Notes: a model not told the origin generated them from the letters alone. DNA of 23,621 bases from JAGQTE01 sp964648005 (GCA_964648005.1 CAZYKR010000029.1:1-23621); one strand, 5' to 3'. Shown: positions 1 to 8,159, numbered from the stretch's first letter. Numbers and translations: made by a program.

Positions 1-342
1 ATCCCCGCCGACATCGAGACCGTGGCGCCGTGTGGCGGGCCGGTCGGTTCGTTCGGACTCGAGGGCGCAGCGCTGATGCTGGAGCTCACCGGCCAGGACC
101 GCGCCGAGTCGGTGCCCTACGACCAGGCCGTGTGGCCGCTGCCCGGCGACCTCGAGAACATGCCCGACGCCGCCACGGCCCCGGCCACGCCGGCGCCGCA
201 CAGTCCGCCCACCTACCCCGACGTGGCTGCCATCGCCCTGCCGCCCATGCCCGATCTCAGTCGTGGCCCCAAGGGCCTCGACGGCGTGACCGGCACCTCG
301 GGCCGCCCCGGCGGCACCACCCCGGGCACGACCGCCGGATGA
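1..342 (+). CDS. C-terminal end of an unrecognised protein (5' end outside window)
   Basis: The frame is open from the first base of the window to a TGA at 340-342, giving 113 residues of a C-terminus whose start lies upstream. The first half looks folded, with a Gly-rich CGGPVGSFGLEG stretch and an acidic region. The last 60 residues are rich in Pro, Ala, Gly and Thr and look disordered. I do not recognise the family. Its stop overlaps the start of the DUF1996 gene (ATGA, 339-342), so the two are almost certainly co-translated and may act together. The Pro/Gly/Thr-rich tail would fit a secreted or cell-surface protein, but no signal peptide or anchor can be seen in the available part. Confidence that it is coding is good because of the coupled junction and GC-rich codon use; its function is unknown. 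Confidence 0.75.
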   Translation: MPADIETVAPCGGPVGSFGLEGAALMLELTGQDRAESVPYDQAVWPLPGDLENMPDAATAPATPAPHSPPTYPDVAAIALPPMPDLSRGPKGLDGVTGTSGRPGGTTPGTTAG

Positions 343-1277
343 CGACCGACGCCGGGGTCTCGGCACCCGCCGAGGCCCCGCCGTCACCATCGCCTTCGTC
401 GTCGGGGTCGCCGCGGCGCGGACGGGGCCCGTCGGCCGCCGCCGGCGTGGTGCTGGTCGGCCTGGTCGTGCTGAGCGCCATCGGGCTGCGCATCGCCGGG
501 GACGACGCCGTCGCCGCGGCGCTCCCACCGCCGACGCCGCACGTGGGGCGCTTCGTCGTGGAGTGCGCCTACAGCCACTCGGGTCCCAACGACCCGATCG
601 TGCATCCGGGGCACACCGGCATGTCGCACCTGCACGACTTCTTCGGCAACGTGTCGACCGACGCCACCTCGACGGCTGAGAGCCTCGCCGCTGCCGACAC
701 CACCTGCTTCATCGCCCAGGACAAGGCGTCGTACTGGGCGCCGGCGCTCTACGACGGGGAGGAGCGCATCGTGCCGACCTCGTCCGACGCCTACTACCGG
801 GCTGCGCCGGGGGTCGACCCGACCGCCGTCGAGCCGTTCCCCTTCGGTCTGAAGGTCATCGCCGGCGACGCCACCTCGGCCGAGACGCCGCCGCTGCACG
901 TCGTCGGCTGGGCCTGCGGGCGCAACCGGAACTTCTCGACCGAGGTGCCGACGTGCACCCCGCAGAAGCCGCTGACCATGCACGTGTTCTTCCCCGACTG
1001 CTGGGACGGAGCGAGCCTCGACAGCGCCGATCACAAACAGCACCTGGCCTACTCCACGGCGGGCACGTGCGGCCGGTCGCACCCGGTGCACGTCCCGCAG
1101 CTCGAGTTCGCCGTGCAGTGGCCGTTCTGGGGCGATCCGGCACAGCTGCGCCTGGCGTCGGGACCGCTCACGACGGCGCACGCCGACTTCTTCAACGCCT
1201 GGGACCCGGAGCGCCTCGCCGTCGAGGTCGAGCACTGCATCGGACTCGACGCCGTCTGTGGCGTCCCGAGCTTCTGA
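339..1277 (+). CDS. DUF1996 domain protein, membrane-anchored
   Basis: This is a 312-residue protein starting at the ATG that overlaps the upstream TGA. Residues 1-33 are Pro/Ser/Ala-rich with a basic patch. Residues 34-51 are a hydrophobic segment, either a signal anchor or an uncleaved signal peptide, so the rest should lie outside the membrane. The DUF1996 domain follows from about residue 68, recognised by the N-DPIV-HPG-H stretch, the H-L-HDFFGN block at 97-104 and an HVFFPDCWDG motif. Several cysteines (ECAY, TTCF, WACG, PTCT, DCWDG, GTCG, HCIG, AVCG) suggest disulphides outside the cytoplasm. DUF1996 occurs in fungi and actinobacteria and has no established reaction; the conserved His/Asp residues might bind metal, which is inference. 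No Shine-Dalgarno sequence precedes the start, consistent with coupling to the upstream gene. It ends directly against the convergent hydroxylase gene. Confidence 0.88.
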   Translation: MTTDAGVSAPAEAPPSPSPSSSGSPRRGRGPSAAAGVVLVGLVVLSAIGLRIAGDDAVAAALPPPTPHVGRFVVECAYSHSGPNDPIVHPGHTGMSHLHDFFGNVSTDATSTAESLAAADTTCFIAQDKASYWAPALYDGEERIVPTSSDAYYRAAPGVDPTAVEPFPFGLKVIAGDATSAETPPLHVVGWACGRNRNFSTEVPTCTPQKPLTMHVFFPDCWDGASLDSADHKQHLAYSTAGTCGRSHPVHVPQLEFAVQWPFWGDPAQLRLASGPLTTAHADFFNAWDPERLAVEVEHCIGLDAVCGVPSF

Positions 1278-1892
1278 TCAGGCGGGGATCGGCGCCCGGT
1301 TGGCGAAGGCGTCGTCGCGGTCGCGCGTGCGATCGTCGTCATCGAGGCGCCGTCGCCCCTTGAGGAGGTAGTCCCCGGCGTAGGCCGGGAGCAGCTCGCC
1401 GTCGGGGTCGAGCATCCACGTCGGCGCCATGCGGCGGGGGACCGTGACCACGCCGGGATCGTCGTAGGTGCGCGCCACGACGTCCCACACCGGCGACGTG
1501 ACGCCGTGGTTGCGCATCGGCGACCCGAAGTGGTGGTGGAAGTGGCTGCGGCGCAGCCAGCGGCCGTAGGCGTTGCGGGGCGGGTGGGTGTGCGCCCGGC
1601 GGTGCAGCACCTCGTAGGTGGCGTACATCGCCAGCATCCCGGTGGTGTAGGCGACGGCGGTGCGGCGGCCGCGCAGGGCCCAGGCGGCCGGCAGCACGAC
1701 GGCCGTGGTGGTCGCCGCCGACAGGAGCTTCTTCGAGGTCGGGCTGAAGTAGGTGACGTCGGCGTGGTGCGAGAGGTGCTCGCGCGAGGCGAGCCCCTTG
1801 CCGCGCATCTCGTGCATGGCGAAGCGGTGCAGGCCGTACTCGGCGGCGGACCAGCTCAGCGCGCCGGCGACGGTGGCGAGGATCGTGCCCAT
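1278..1892 (-). CDS. Sterol desaturase / fatty acid hydroxylase family membrane protein
   Basis: This 204-residue protein has the histidine boxes of the diiron fatty acid hydroxylase superfamily: HRFAMHE near residue 22, HLSHH near 40, HRRAH near 97 and HFHHHFG near 117. Hydrophobic segments lie at the N-terminus and around residues 58-90. Family members hydroxylate or desaturate sterols, carotenoids or fatty acids at the membrane; the substrate here cannot be read from sequence. The ATG at 1892 is preceded by a strong Shine-Dalgarno sequence (AGGAGT, minus strand, at 1902-1897). That site abuts the stop codon of the TetR gene, so the two form a regulator-enzyme operon with a 10-base gap. The C-terminal 25 residues are strongly charged (Arg/Asp) and look disordered. 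The TetR protein is the obvious candidate regulator. Confidence 0.9.
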   Translation of the reverse strand: MGTILATVAGALSWSAAEYGLHRFAMHEMRGKGLASREHLSHHADVTYFSPTSKKLLSAATTTAVVLPAAWALRGRRTAVAYTTGMLAMYATYEVLHRRAHTHPPRNAYGRWLRRSHFHHHFGSPMRNHGVTSPVWDVVARTYDDPGVVTVPRRMAPTWMLDPDGELLPAYAGDYLLKGRRRLDDDDRTRDRDDAFANRAPIPA

Positions 1893-1902
1893 GGGGACTC
1901 CT

Positions 1903-2511
1903 TCAGGGCTTCGTGGGGCGGAGGACGTCGACGAGGAACCCGACGGCGTCGGTGGAGCGGGGGATGTCGGCGACGCCGTCGAGGCGGATGCCGACCACCA
2001 ACAAGGGGAGCGCGGTGCCGATCACGCCGGCGGCGATGGCGGGCGCGTCGAGGTCGGTGCGCAGCGTCCCGGCGGCCTGGCCGCGGGCGACGGCGGCGAT
2101 GAGGCGCTGCTCGAGTTCGGTCAACGCTTCGAGGTCGCGCAGCGCCTCGGTCTGCTCGGCGTCGATGTTGGCCAGGACGCGGCGGGCCAGCGGATGGGAG
2201 CGGCTGGCGGCGAGCAGGACACCGACGGCGGCGACGAGGTCCTCGGGCGCCGGCTCGGGGAGGTCGAGTGCGGGGTGCGCCTCGGCGAGCATGGCGCTGA
2301 GGTCGGCGTCGACGGCGGCGCGGAACAGCGCCTCCTTGCGCCCGAAGTGCTGGTACACGGCGCCGTGGGACAGGCCCGCCTGGCGGGCGATCTCGGGCAC
2401 GGAGCCCCCGTCGAGCCCGGTGGCGGCGAAGTGCTCGATGGCGGCGGCCAGGATGCGTCGGCGCGTGCGCTCACCCTTGGAACGACGAGGGACAGTGTCC
2501 TGAGGCTGCAC
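1903..2511 (-). CDS. TetR-family transcriptional regulator (first gene of hydroxylase operon)
   Basis: This is a 202-residue TetR/AcrR protein. The N-terminal DNA-binding domain covers about residues 12-60, with a helix-turn-helix at 37-57 (VPEIARQAGLSHGAVYQHFG) followed by KEALF. The C-terminal helical domain would bind a ligand. I chose the GTG at 2511 because no Shine-Dalgarno sequence exists and a TAGATT -10 hexamer (minus strand, 2523-2518) sits exactly six bases upstream, as expected for a leaderless transcript beginning at the start codon. A TTG at 2513 is in another frame. An 18-base inverted repeat overlaps its promoter, consistent with autorepression. It sits upstream of the hydroxylase gene, so it probably controls that gene in response to a lipid-like ligand; the ligand is unknown. 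Confidence 0.92.
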   Translation of the reverse strand: MQPQDTVPRRSKGERTRRRILAAAIEHFAATGLDGGSVPEIARQAGLSHGAVYQHFGRKEALFRAAVDADLSAMLAEAHPALDLPEPAPEDLVAAVGVLLAASRSHPLARRVLANIDAEQTEALRDLEALTELEQRLIAAVARGQAAGTLRTDLDAPAIAAGVIGTALPLLVVGIRLDGVADIPRSTDAVGFLVDVLRPTKP

Positions 2512-2545
2512 AAAGCAAATCTAACAGATCGTGCGAGATCTGCAA
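2509..2545 (-). promoter_or_regulatory. Promoter and candidate autoregulatory operator of the TetR-hydroxylase operon
   Basis: On the minus strand a -35-like TTGCAG (2545-2540) is separated by 16 bases from TAGATT (2523-2518), and the GTG start lies six bases further. The inverted repeat CAGATC-N6-GATCTG (2525-2542) fills the spacer and touches the -35, the usual place for a TetR autorepression site. The stretch is AT-rich compared with its surroundings. The arrangement is read directly; binding is inferred. Confidence 0.6.
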
Positions 2546-2619
2546 CTTATTGAAGGTGTCCGCCTTAGCAGGATGCTCATCCCCCGCTGTTGTGTGCGGA
2601 CCAACAAGAATCCGCCGAC

Positions 2620-4479
2620 ATGATCCACTCCCGCCGAAAGATCCTCCTTGCCGGAACCTCTGCTGCAGCGACGACTGCGGCGATGGGGCTGCGTCCGATG
2701 CCAGCCGGTGCGCTGACGCTCCCTCCGGAACTCGATGGCCGGATCTTCCCGGTCAACGACGCTGACCTGCGGCTTTCCGATCCGGTCTTCTCCACCGTCT
2801 CCATGCTCGAGCCGACGGTGATCGATCCGAACCCGACGGTCCCGGTCACGCGTTCGGTCGTCGACGGCGGGGTCCTGCGGCAGGTGCAGTCCGTGCACGT
2901 GCCGTGGACCTATGACCAAACCACCGCTCCCGGTGACCCGGCGATCGGCACGGCCGTGTTCGTCGACTGGAACGCCACGCTGAGCGACGCACCAAACATC
3001 TTCGGTCCGCGCGCCCAGACCGAGTACTTCGGCCCCCGCGGGGTGTTCCACCTTGAAGGCACGGTGCGCTATGCCAGGAATGCGGGTCAGAACGCCCTCA
3101 CGCCGATCGCCTTCGCCAACCAGCTGATGGTCGCCAACGCGCCGGGAGCCGATCGCACCATCACACCCGGCTGGGCGTTCATGAACAACCAATGGTTCAT
3201 CGCAGAGGGTGGACACAAGCTCACGCTGATGTACAACGACGGCGCCAAGGGGATGGCGGGGTTCGTCGACAACCAGGTGTTCACCGTCCGGGATGCGGGC
3301 AGCACGCTCGACGGGGTCACCAACGGGTACGAGGCCCTGTCCTTCGCGTCACGCACCTACGTCGGCACGGACGCGGCTCTGCATGCCGTCATCGGCTTCG
3401 ACATGGCTGACATCAACCGGCACCCCGACCCGCCGGTCGGGGACGTCATTCCCGAGATCCCGGCGGGTCTGGTCTCGGAGACCATCGGTCTGCGCGTCGC
3501 ACACCTGGCGAAGGGCGGGACGTTCGGCATCGGCGTACAGAACGCGTCGCGCACCGTGCTGCCGCCCATCGGTGCCGACCTCGCCGACGAGACGGCAACG
3601 ATCCCGACCGACGCCAGCGTCGTCGTCGTCACCAACACTTCGGGCGGCGCGCTCACCCTGGTGCCCTCTGCCACCGCGCCGTCGATCCAGGCGGGGCGTG
3701 AAGGTCAGGTCCTGACGATCGTCAACGGCGGCGAGCAGCGGGTGACGGTCCCGAGCGGGTCACAGGCAGCCAACTCGGGCGTGCGGACCGAGGTGGCGCT
3801 GGAGCCCGGCGAAGTAGTCGATCTGGTCTTCATCGACGGGTCGTGGCACGTGCGTGGCGAGGTGGTCGCCGAGTTCCCCGGCGTGCACCCGCTGTTCGTG
3901 CCGCTGGCGCCGGCGGGGGCGCGCACCTTCCGGTCGACGCACGCCGACGGTTCGATGACGGGGATTGACCTCGTCGCCGCGCCCGGCACGTGGTCATCGG
4001 CGGCCGTGCGCCTGATGTTCGAAGGGGAGGCCGCACCGCGGACGGTCATCTCGTCCGGGGCGATCGGCTTCTCCGACGGCATCGACGGCGCCGCCGGCAC
4101 CTACCTCAGCCGGTTGGGGGACGGGTCGCTGCGGGTCGGTTCGATCTCGACCGCCCTGCGCGGGCTCGAAGCCGACGTCGTGCAGGCAGGCGTTCGTCGT
4201 GGCGTGAAGGCGATCACGGCATCCACGTATGCGGTCGTTGCCGACGACCGTCGTCTCACGCTCACGCGCGACAGCGCGTCAGGCACGACGATCTCCTGGC
4301 CGTCGGACGCCGACGCGGCACTGCCGGTCGGTTCCGAGATCCCCGTGTGCAACCTCGGTGCAGGCGCCGTCGCCCACCAAGGAGGGTCGGGAGCGAGCGT
4401 CATCACCTCGGGAACCCAGCAGCAGGGGACGCGGCGTGTCGGCGTCAAAGTCGCAGCGGACACCTGGTGCGTCGGCTGA
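2620..4479 (+). CDS. Tat-exported protein with phage-tail-fibre-like C-terminal modules
   Basis: This protein has 619 residues from the ATG at 2620. An upstream in-frame TTG at 2590 would add ten residues, but the ATG places the twin-arginine motif (S-RR-K-I-L-L, Arg5-Arg6) at the expected distance from the N-terminus. An Ala-rich hydrophobic region follows, with a possible cleavage site after PAGA near residue 31. Residues 32-290 match no family I know. From about 290 come modules typical of phage tail appendages: a SETIGLRV-KGGTFGIGVQN segment, then GREGQVLTIVNG with LEPGEVVDLVFIDGSW, and near the end LPVGSEIPVCNLGAGAV. The product is probably a folded extracytoplasmic protein. No other phage genes are nearby. 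The Shine-Dalgarno sequence is weak. The role is unknown; adhesion or an appendage component is speculation. Confidence 0.8.
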   Translation: MIHSRRKILLAGTSAAATTAAMGLRPMPAGALTLPPELDGRIFPVNDADLRLSDPVFSTVSMLEPTVIDPNPTVPVTRSVVDGGVLRQVQSVHVPWTYDQTTAPGDPAIGTAVFVDWNATLSDAPNIFGPRAQTEYFGPRGVFHLEGTVRYARNAGQNALTPIAFANQLMVANAPGADRTITPGWAFMNNQWFIAEGGHKLTLMYNDGAKGMAGFVDNQVFTVRDAGSTLDGVTNGYEALSFASRTYVGTDAALHAVIGFDMADINRHPDPPVGDVIPEIPAGLVSETIGLRVAHLAKGGTFGIGVQNASRTVLPPIGADLADETATIPTDASVVVVTNTSGGALTLVPSATAPSIQAGREGQVLTIVNGGEQRVTVPSGSQAANSGVRTEVALEPGEVVDLVFIDGSWHVRGEVVAEFPGVHPLFVPLAPAGARTFRSTHADGSMTGIDLVAAPGTWSSAAVRLMFEGEAAPRTVISSGAIGFSDGIDGAAGTYLSRLGDGSLRVGSISTALRGLEADVVQAGVRRGVKAITASTYAVVADDRRLTLTRDSASGTTISWPSDADAALPVGSEIPVCNLGAGAVAHQGGSGASVITSGTQQQGTRRVGVKVAADTWCVG

Positions 4480-4499
4480 CGGAGATCGCTCCGCACCTC

Positions 4500-4527
4500 A
4501 CTCCGGTCGGTTCCGGACGGACGGAGT
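4500..4527 (+). terminator. Possible hairpin after the Tat protein gene
   Basis: Arms ACTCCG (4500-4505) and CGGAGT (4522-4527) can pair around a 16-base loop, 21 bases after the stop codon. No T-run follows, so this is at best a weak or factor-dependent terminator. The right arm runs straight into a TAGGGT hexamer that may be the -10 of the next gene. Confidence 0.3.
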
Positions 4528-4532
4528 AGGGT
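4527..4532 (+). promoter_or_regulatory. Candidate -10 element of the MMPL transporter gene
   Basis: TAGGGT fits the actinobacterial TANNNT pattern and is the same hexamer as in front of typA. Transcription would begin near 4539, giving a leader of about 60 bases that carries the GAGGAGG ribosome-binding site at 4588-4594. No convincing -35 was found. Confidence 0.35.
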
Positions 4533-4599
4533 CCTCGCCGCCCCGTTGCGGCCTGACCGGCGCCTCCGACGGCGGTCGAGGCTCGTCGAGGAGGTGCTC

Positions 4600-7074
4600 G
4601 TGTCGGATCCCACCCAGATGACGCGGATGCAGCGGTTCTGGTCGCGCTTGGCGCTCGAGGCAGGCAAGCGTGCCGGCCTCGTCGCGCTCGTCACGCTGGG
4701 GATCACGCTGATCCTCGGGTACGGCGTGACGAAGCTGCAGTTCGCCACCGGGCAGGACAGCTACCTCAACGCCGACGACCAGGTGGCGATCGACAACGTC
4801 GAGTACCAGGAGCTCTTCGGCGGCCAGGCGATGTTGGTGCTGTTCACGCTCGACGACGGAGTGACGCTCACCGAGTTCCTATCGCCGCACAACCAGGCTG
4901 AGATCGAGCGGGTGTCGGCCGAGCTCAAGGCCCACCCGGACCTCGTCGACGCCGTCGTGTCGCCGACGGCGGTGCTCGAGTGGAGCGACGCTCTGGTGCA
5001 GAGCCCGTCGGGTGACCCGACCCAGAGCATCGCCGGCAAGGCGCTGCTCGCGGCCGTGCCGGCAGATCCGACGGCCGAGGGGCAGGCGGCCCGCACCCAG
5101 GACAGCCTCGCCACGCTCGAGCGGCTCAGCGCCATCCCGGCGGCGGAGCGCACGATGGACAACCCGGCGTGGATCGACTTCTTGCTCTACGACAACGCCG
5201 GCGAGATTCGCAAGGCGCAGCAGTCATTCTTCACCGATCCTCAGCACGCCCAGCTCATCGTTCGGCTGCCGGGCAACTCGTCGATCGAGGTCGAGGGCCA
5301 GGGCGCGGACCTCGTGGCGCAGGTGATGGCCGGCGCGGACATCGAGGGCGCCACCACGACGGTCACCGGAGCGCCGGTGCTGCTCAAGGAGATCAACGAC
5401 TACCTGGTCGGCGGCATGCTCCAGCTCGGCGGCATCGCCGTGGTGATCATGGCGGTGATCCTGATCGTGATGTTCGACGTGCGGTGGCGCCTGCTGCCGC
5501 TCGCCGTCGTGGCCGTCGGCGTCACGTGGGCGTTCGGGCTCGCCGGCTACCTCGGCATCCCGCTGTCGCTGGTGACGATCGCCGGCCTGCCGATCATGCT
5601 CGGCATCGGCATCGACTACGCCATCCAGATGCACGCGCGCGTCGAAGAGGAGGTGCTGATCGACCGCGACCCGCACCCGATCCAGGAGACGGCCCGCAAC
5701 TTGGGGCCGGCGTTGCTCGTCGTCACGTTCGATGCGGTGTTCGCCTTCCTGGCGCTGCGGTTCGCCAAGGTGCCGATGATCCGCGAGTTCGGCTATCTGC
5801 TCGCCGTCGGCATCGCCGTCATCTGCCTGGCGAGCATCGTGCTGCCGCTCGCGTTCCTCGGGATCCGGGAGTACCGGTCACCGACGACGGGCCGCGACTT
5901 CCGTGAGGGGCGCCTGGCGCACCTCACCGTCAAGCTCGGTCGCCTGCCCATGGGCGTCGCCCCCTTCCTCGCCGCCGCCAGCATCGCCATCTTCTTCGTG
6001 GGCGTCGTCGTCGAAGACCGCATCGAGCTCCAGAGCGATCCCGTCCAGTGGGTCAACCAGTCCGGCACCGGCATCACCGACTTCAACCGCATGGTGTCCG
6101 AGACGGGCTCGGCGTCCGAGCTCGGCATCTTCGTCCAGAGCGACGACGTGTTCTCCCAGGAGACGATCGACTTCGTCACCGACTTCGCCGCCGAGCAGCT
6201 GGCCGAGCACCCCGACGACCTGCTCACGGCGTCGAGCCTGCCGACGACGGTGCAGTACCTCATCGACGTGCCCGGCGCTTCGATGGTGCACCCGCGCCCG
6301 GAGGACGTCGAGGCGGCCTATGCCGTGGCACCCCCGGACATCCAGTACTCGACCGTCAATCCCGACGCCGGTGCGCTCAATCTGATCTTCCGCTACGGCG
6401 ACGGCTCGCTCGAGGAGCGCAAGGGCGTGGTGGCCGACATCACGGCGTCGGTCGACCCGCCCGAAGGCATCCGCGCTACGCCGTCAGGTCTGGCGGTCGT
6501 CGGCGTGGGTCTGCTCGAGAACCTGACCGCCAACCGTGTGCTGCTCACCTACCTGGCGATCATTTTCGTCGGGCTGTTCCTGGCGATCCGATTGCACAGC
6601 CTGGTGCGGTCGTTGCTGTCGCTCGTGCCCGTGATCATCGCCGTCGGCGGCACCTCGATCGTCGCTTGGGCGCTGCACCTGAAGCTGTCGCCGATGACGG
6701 CGGTGGGCGGGCCGCTGGTCGTGGCGGCGTGCACCGAGTTCACGTCGCTGATCCTGCTGCGCTTCGTCGAGGAGCGAAAGCGCGGGCTGGAGCCCGCCGA
6801 AGCGGTGGACGTCGCCGCCGCCCGGACCGGCCGGGCCTTCATCGTGTCCGCGTGCACGGCGATCGCGGGCGTGGCGGTCATCGCCACCTCCTCGCTGCCG
6901 CTGCTGCGCGACTTCGGCATCGTCGTGGGCATGAACGTCGCCGTGGCACTGCTGTCGGCGCTGGTGGTCCTGCCGCCGATGCTCGTCTGGGCCGATCAGC
7001 GGGGCTGGGTCTCCAAGCGCCTGATCCCCGATGACGTGCTCCGGGCCACGACACCCAAGCTCAAGGACCGCTGA
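4600..7074 (+). CDS. MMPL/RND superfamily transporter (hydrophobe exporter type)
   Basis: This 824-residue protein has the duplicated RND architecture: TM1 at about 24-42, a large extracytoplasmic loop to about 265, a bundle of five helices to about 430, then a second TM-loop-TM repeat. TM4 carries the proton-relay motif GIGIDY (Asp339-Tyr340). The matching site in the second half reads CTEF, with Glu713-Phe714. Family members export lipids or other hydrophobic molecules using the proton gradient, and in actinobacteria often build the cell envelope; the cargo here is unknown. I chose the GTG at 4600 because GAGGAGG lies five bases upstream; the longer in-frame start at 4546 (TTG) lacks one and would add an Arg-rich leader. 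The gene stands alone. It ends 40 bases from a convergent reductase gene. Confidence 0.93.
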   Translation: MSDPTQMTRMQRFWSRLALEAGKRAGLVALVTLGITLILGYGVTKLQFATGQDSYLNADDQVAIDNVEYQELFGGQAMLVLFTLDDGVTLTEFLSPHNQAEIERVSAELKAHPDLVDAVVSPTAVLEWSDALVQSPSGDPTQSIAGKALLAAVPADPTAEGQAARTQDSLATLERLSAIPAAERTMDNPAWIDFLLYDNAGEIRKAQQSFFTDPQHAQLIVRLPGNSSIEVEGQGADLVAQVMAGADIEGATTTVTGAPVLLKEINDYLVGGMLQLGGIAVVIMAVILIVMFDVRWRLLPLAVVAVGVTWAFGLAGYLGIPLSLVTIAGLPIMLGIGIDYAIQMHARVEEEVLIDRDPHPIQETARNLGPALLVVTFDAVFAFLALRFAKVPMIREFGYLLAVGIAVICLASIVLPLAFLGIREYRSPTTGRDFREGRLAHLTVKLGRLPMGVAPFLAAASIAIFFVGVVVEDRIELQSDPVQWVNQSGTGITDFNRMVSETGSASELGIFVQSDDVFSQETIDFVTDFAAEQLAEHPDDLLTASSLPTTVQYLIDVPGASMVHPRPEDVEAAYAVAPPDIQYSTVNPDAGALNLIFRYGDGSLEERKGVVADITASVDPPEGIRATPSGLAVVGVGLLENLTANRVLLTYLAIIFVGLFLAIRLHSLVRSLLSLVPVIIAVGGTSIVAWALHLKLSPMTAVGGPLVVAACTEFTSLILLRFVEERKRGLEPAEAVDVAAARTGRAFIVSACTAIAGVAVIATSSLPLLRDFGIVVGMNVAVALLSALVVLPPMLVWADQRGWVSKRLIPDDVLRATTPKLKDR

Positions 7075-7081
7075 CGGCCGG

Positions 7082-7107
7082 CGCCGGAGCGCAGCGTCGC
7101 ACCGGCG
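7082..7107. terminator. Possible bidirectional hairpin between convergent genes
   Basis: CGCCGG (7082-7087) pairs with CCGGCG (7102-7107) around a 14-base loop. A competing pair is AGCGTC (7093-7098) with GACGCT (7110-7115). It lies in the 40-base gap between the MMPL and aldo/keto reductase stops. There is no T-run, so confidence is low. Confidence 0.3.
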
Positions 7108-7114
7108 TGGACGC

Positions 7115-8095
7115 TCAGCCGTGCTGCCAGAAGCGCGACTGGATCGTGCGCCGCCCGGCCAGTGCCACGGCATCGAGGGCGGCCAGGTCATCGGTGCCAA
7201 GGGACCATCCGAGCGCGCCGGCGTTCTGGGCGGCCTGCGTGGCGTTCTTGGCGCCGGGGATCGGCACCGTGCCCTTGTCGATGAGCCACCGCAGCGCCAC
7301 CTGCGCGGGCGTGCGGTCGTGCGCCTCGCCGATGCGGCGGGTGACCGCCACGACCTCGTCGACGATGGCCATCGGGTGTTTGGAGAAGTCCCGCCGGCCC
7401 GGCGGCGGGTTGTCGGCGGAGTACTTGCCGGTGAGGCGGCCCTGGCCGATCGGCGAGTACGCCAGGACGACGACGCCGAGCTCGGCGCACGTCGCCAGCA
7501 GGCCGCTGGTCTCGGGGGCGCGGCGCAGCAGCGACATCTCGACCTGGTTCGACGCCAGGCGCAGGCCGCGGGCCCGCAGCGCGGCGTCGACCTTGCGGGT
7601 CTCGCGCACCGAGTAGTTCGACACACCCACCGCCCGCACCAGGCCGTCGGCGTGGGCCGCCGCCAGGGCGTCGGCGATGGCGTCGTGGCCGCGGAGGCTG
7701 ATCGGCCCGTGGATCTGGTACAGGTCGATGGCCTCCACGCCGAGCCGGTCGAGCGACGCCCGCGCCGAGTCGAGCAGTGCGGTCGTGACCGAGACGCGCC
7801 ACGGGAACGGCATGAACTTGGAGGCGACGACGGTGCGGGCGGCCCGCTGCGGATCGTCGGCGAGCAGCCGGCCGATGATGCGTTCGCTCTCGCCGTTGCC
7901 GTACACCTCGGCGGTGTCGAGCAGCGTCACGCCGGCGTCGATGCTGGCGGCGTAGGCGTCGCGGATCGACTCCTCGGTCAGCGCGGCGTCGTAGCCGCCC
8001 ATGCCCCACGTCGATCGGTCGCCCCAGGCCCACGTGCCCACGCCCATGGTCGGGATCGCCACGTCGCTGCCGGCGAACGTCCGTTCGTCGTCCAT
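7115..8095 (-). CDS. Aldo/keto reductase
   Basis: This 326-residue TIM-barrel oxidoreductase is predicted to use NADPH to reduce aldehydes or ketones in the cytoplasm. The catalytic tetrad is visible: Asp60 (LLDTAEVYG), Tyr65, Lys93 (ASKF) and His129 (YQIHGP). Further hallmarks are GVSNYS near residue 176, NQVEMSLL near 203, LAYSPIGQGRLTGKY near 232 and the cofactor-binding IPGAKN near 298. The length fits the family. The ATG at 8095 has a good Shine-Dalgarno sequence (GAGGGGGAC on the minus strand). It lies 118 bases after the acetyltransferase gene on the same strand, in a spacing that holds a palindrome and a -10-like hexamer, so it may have its own promoter as well as read-through from the TetR operon. 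The substrate cannot be told. Confidence 0.93.
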   Translation of the reverse strand: MDDERTFAGSDVAIPTMGVGTWAWGDRSTWGMGGYDAALTEESIRDAYAASIDAGVTLLDTAEVYGNGESERIIGRLLADDPQRAARTVVASKFMPFPWRVSVTTALLDSARASLDRLGVEAIDLYQIHGPISLRGHDAIADALAAAHADGLVRAVGVSNYSVRETRKVDAALRARGLRLASNQVEMSLLRRAPETSGLLATCAELGVVVLAYSPIGQGRLTGKYSADNPPPGRRDFSKHPMAIVDEVVAVTRRIGEAHDRTPAQVALRWLIDKGTVPIPGAKNATQAAQNAGALGWSLGTDDLAALDAVALAGRRTIQSRFWQHG

Positions 8096-8159
8096 CTCGT
8101 CCCCCTCGTCGTCCGCAGCGTCGCGGTGTCGCCCTGCACGCGCACGCAGCCGGACGGGC

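Noticed and set aside
1753..2553. 266-codon plus-strand frame antisense to the TetR gene and the hydroxylase start.
   Set aside because: It is Gly/Asp/Glu-rich repetitive sequence without a motif. The minus-strand TetR helix-turn-helix is unmistakable.
2620..4479. A prophage remnant, suggested by the tail-fibre-like modules.
   Set aside because: No integrase, capsid, terminase, lysis gene or attachment repeat is present, and the protein starts with a Tat signal.
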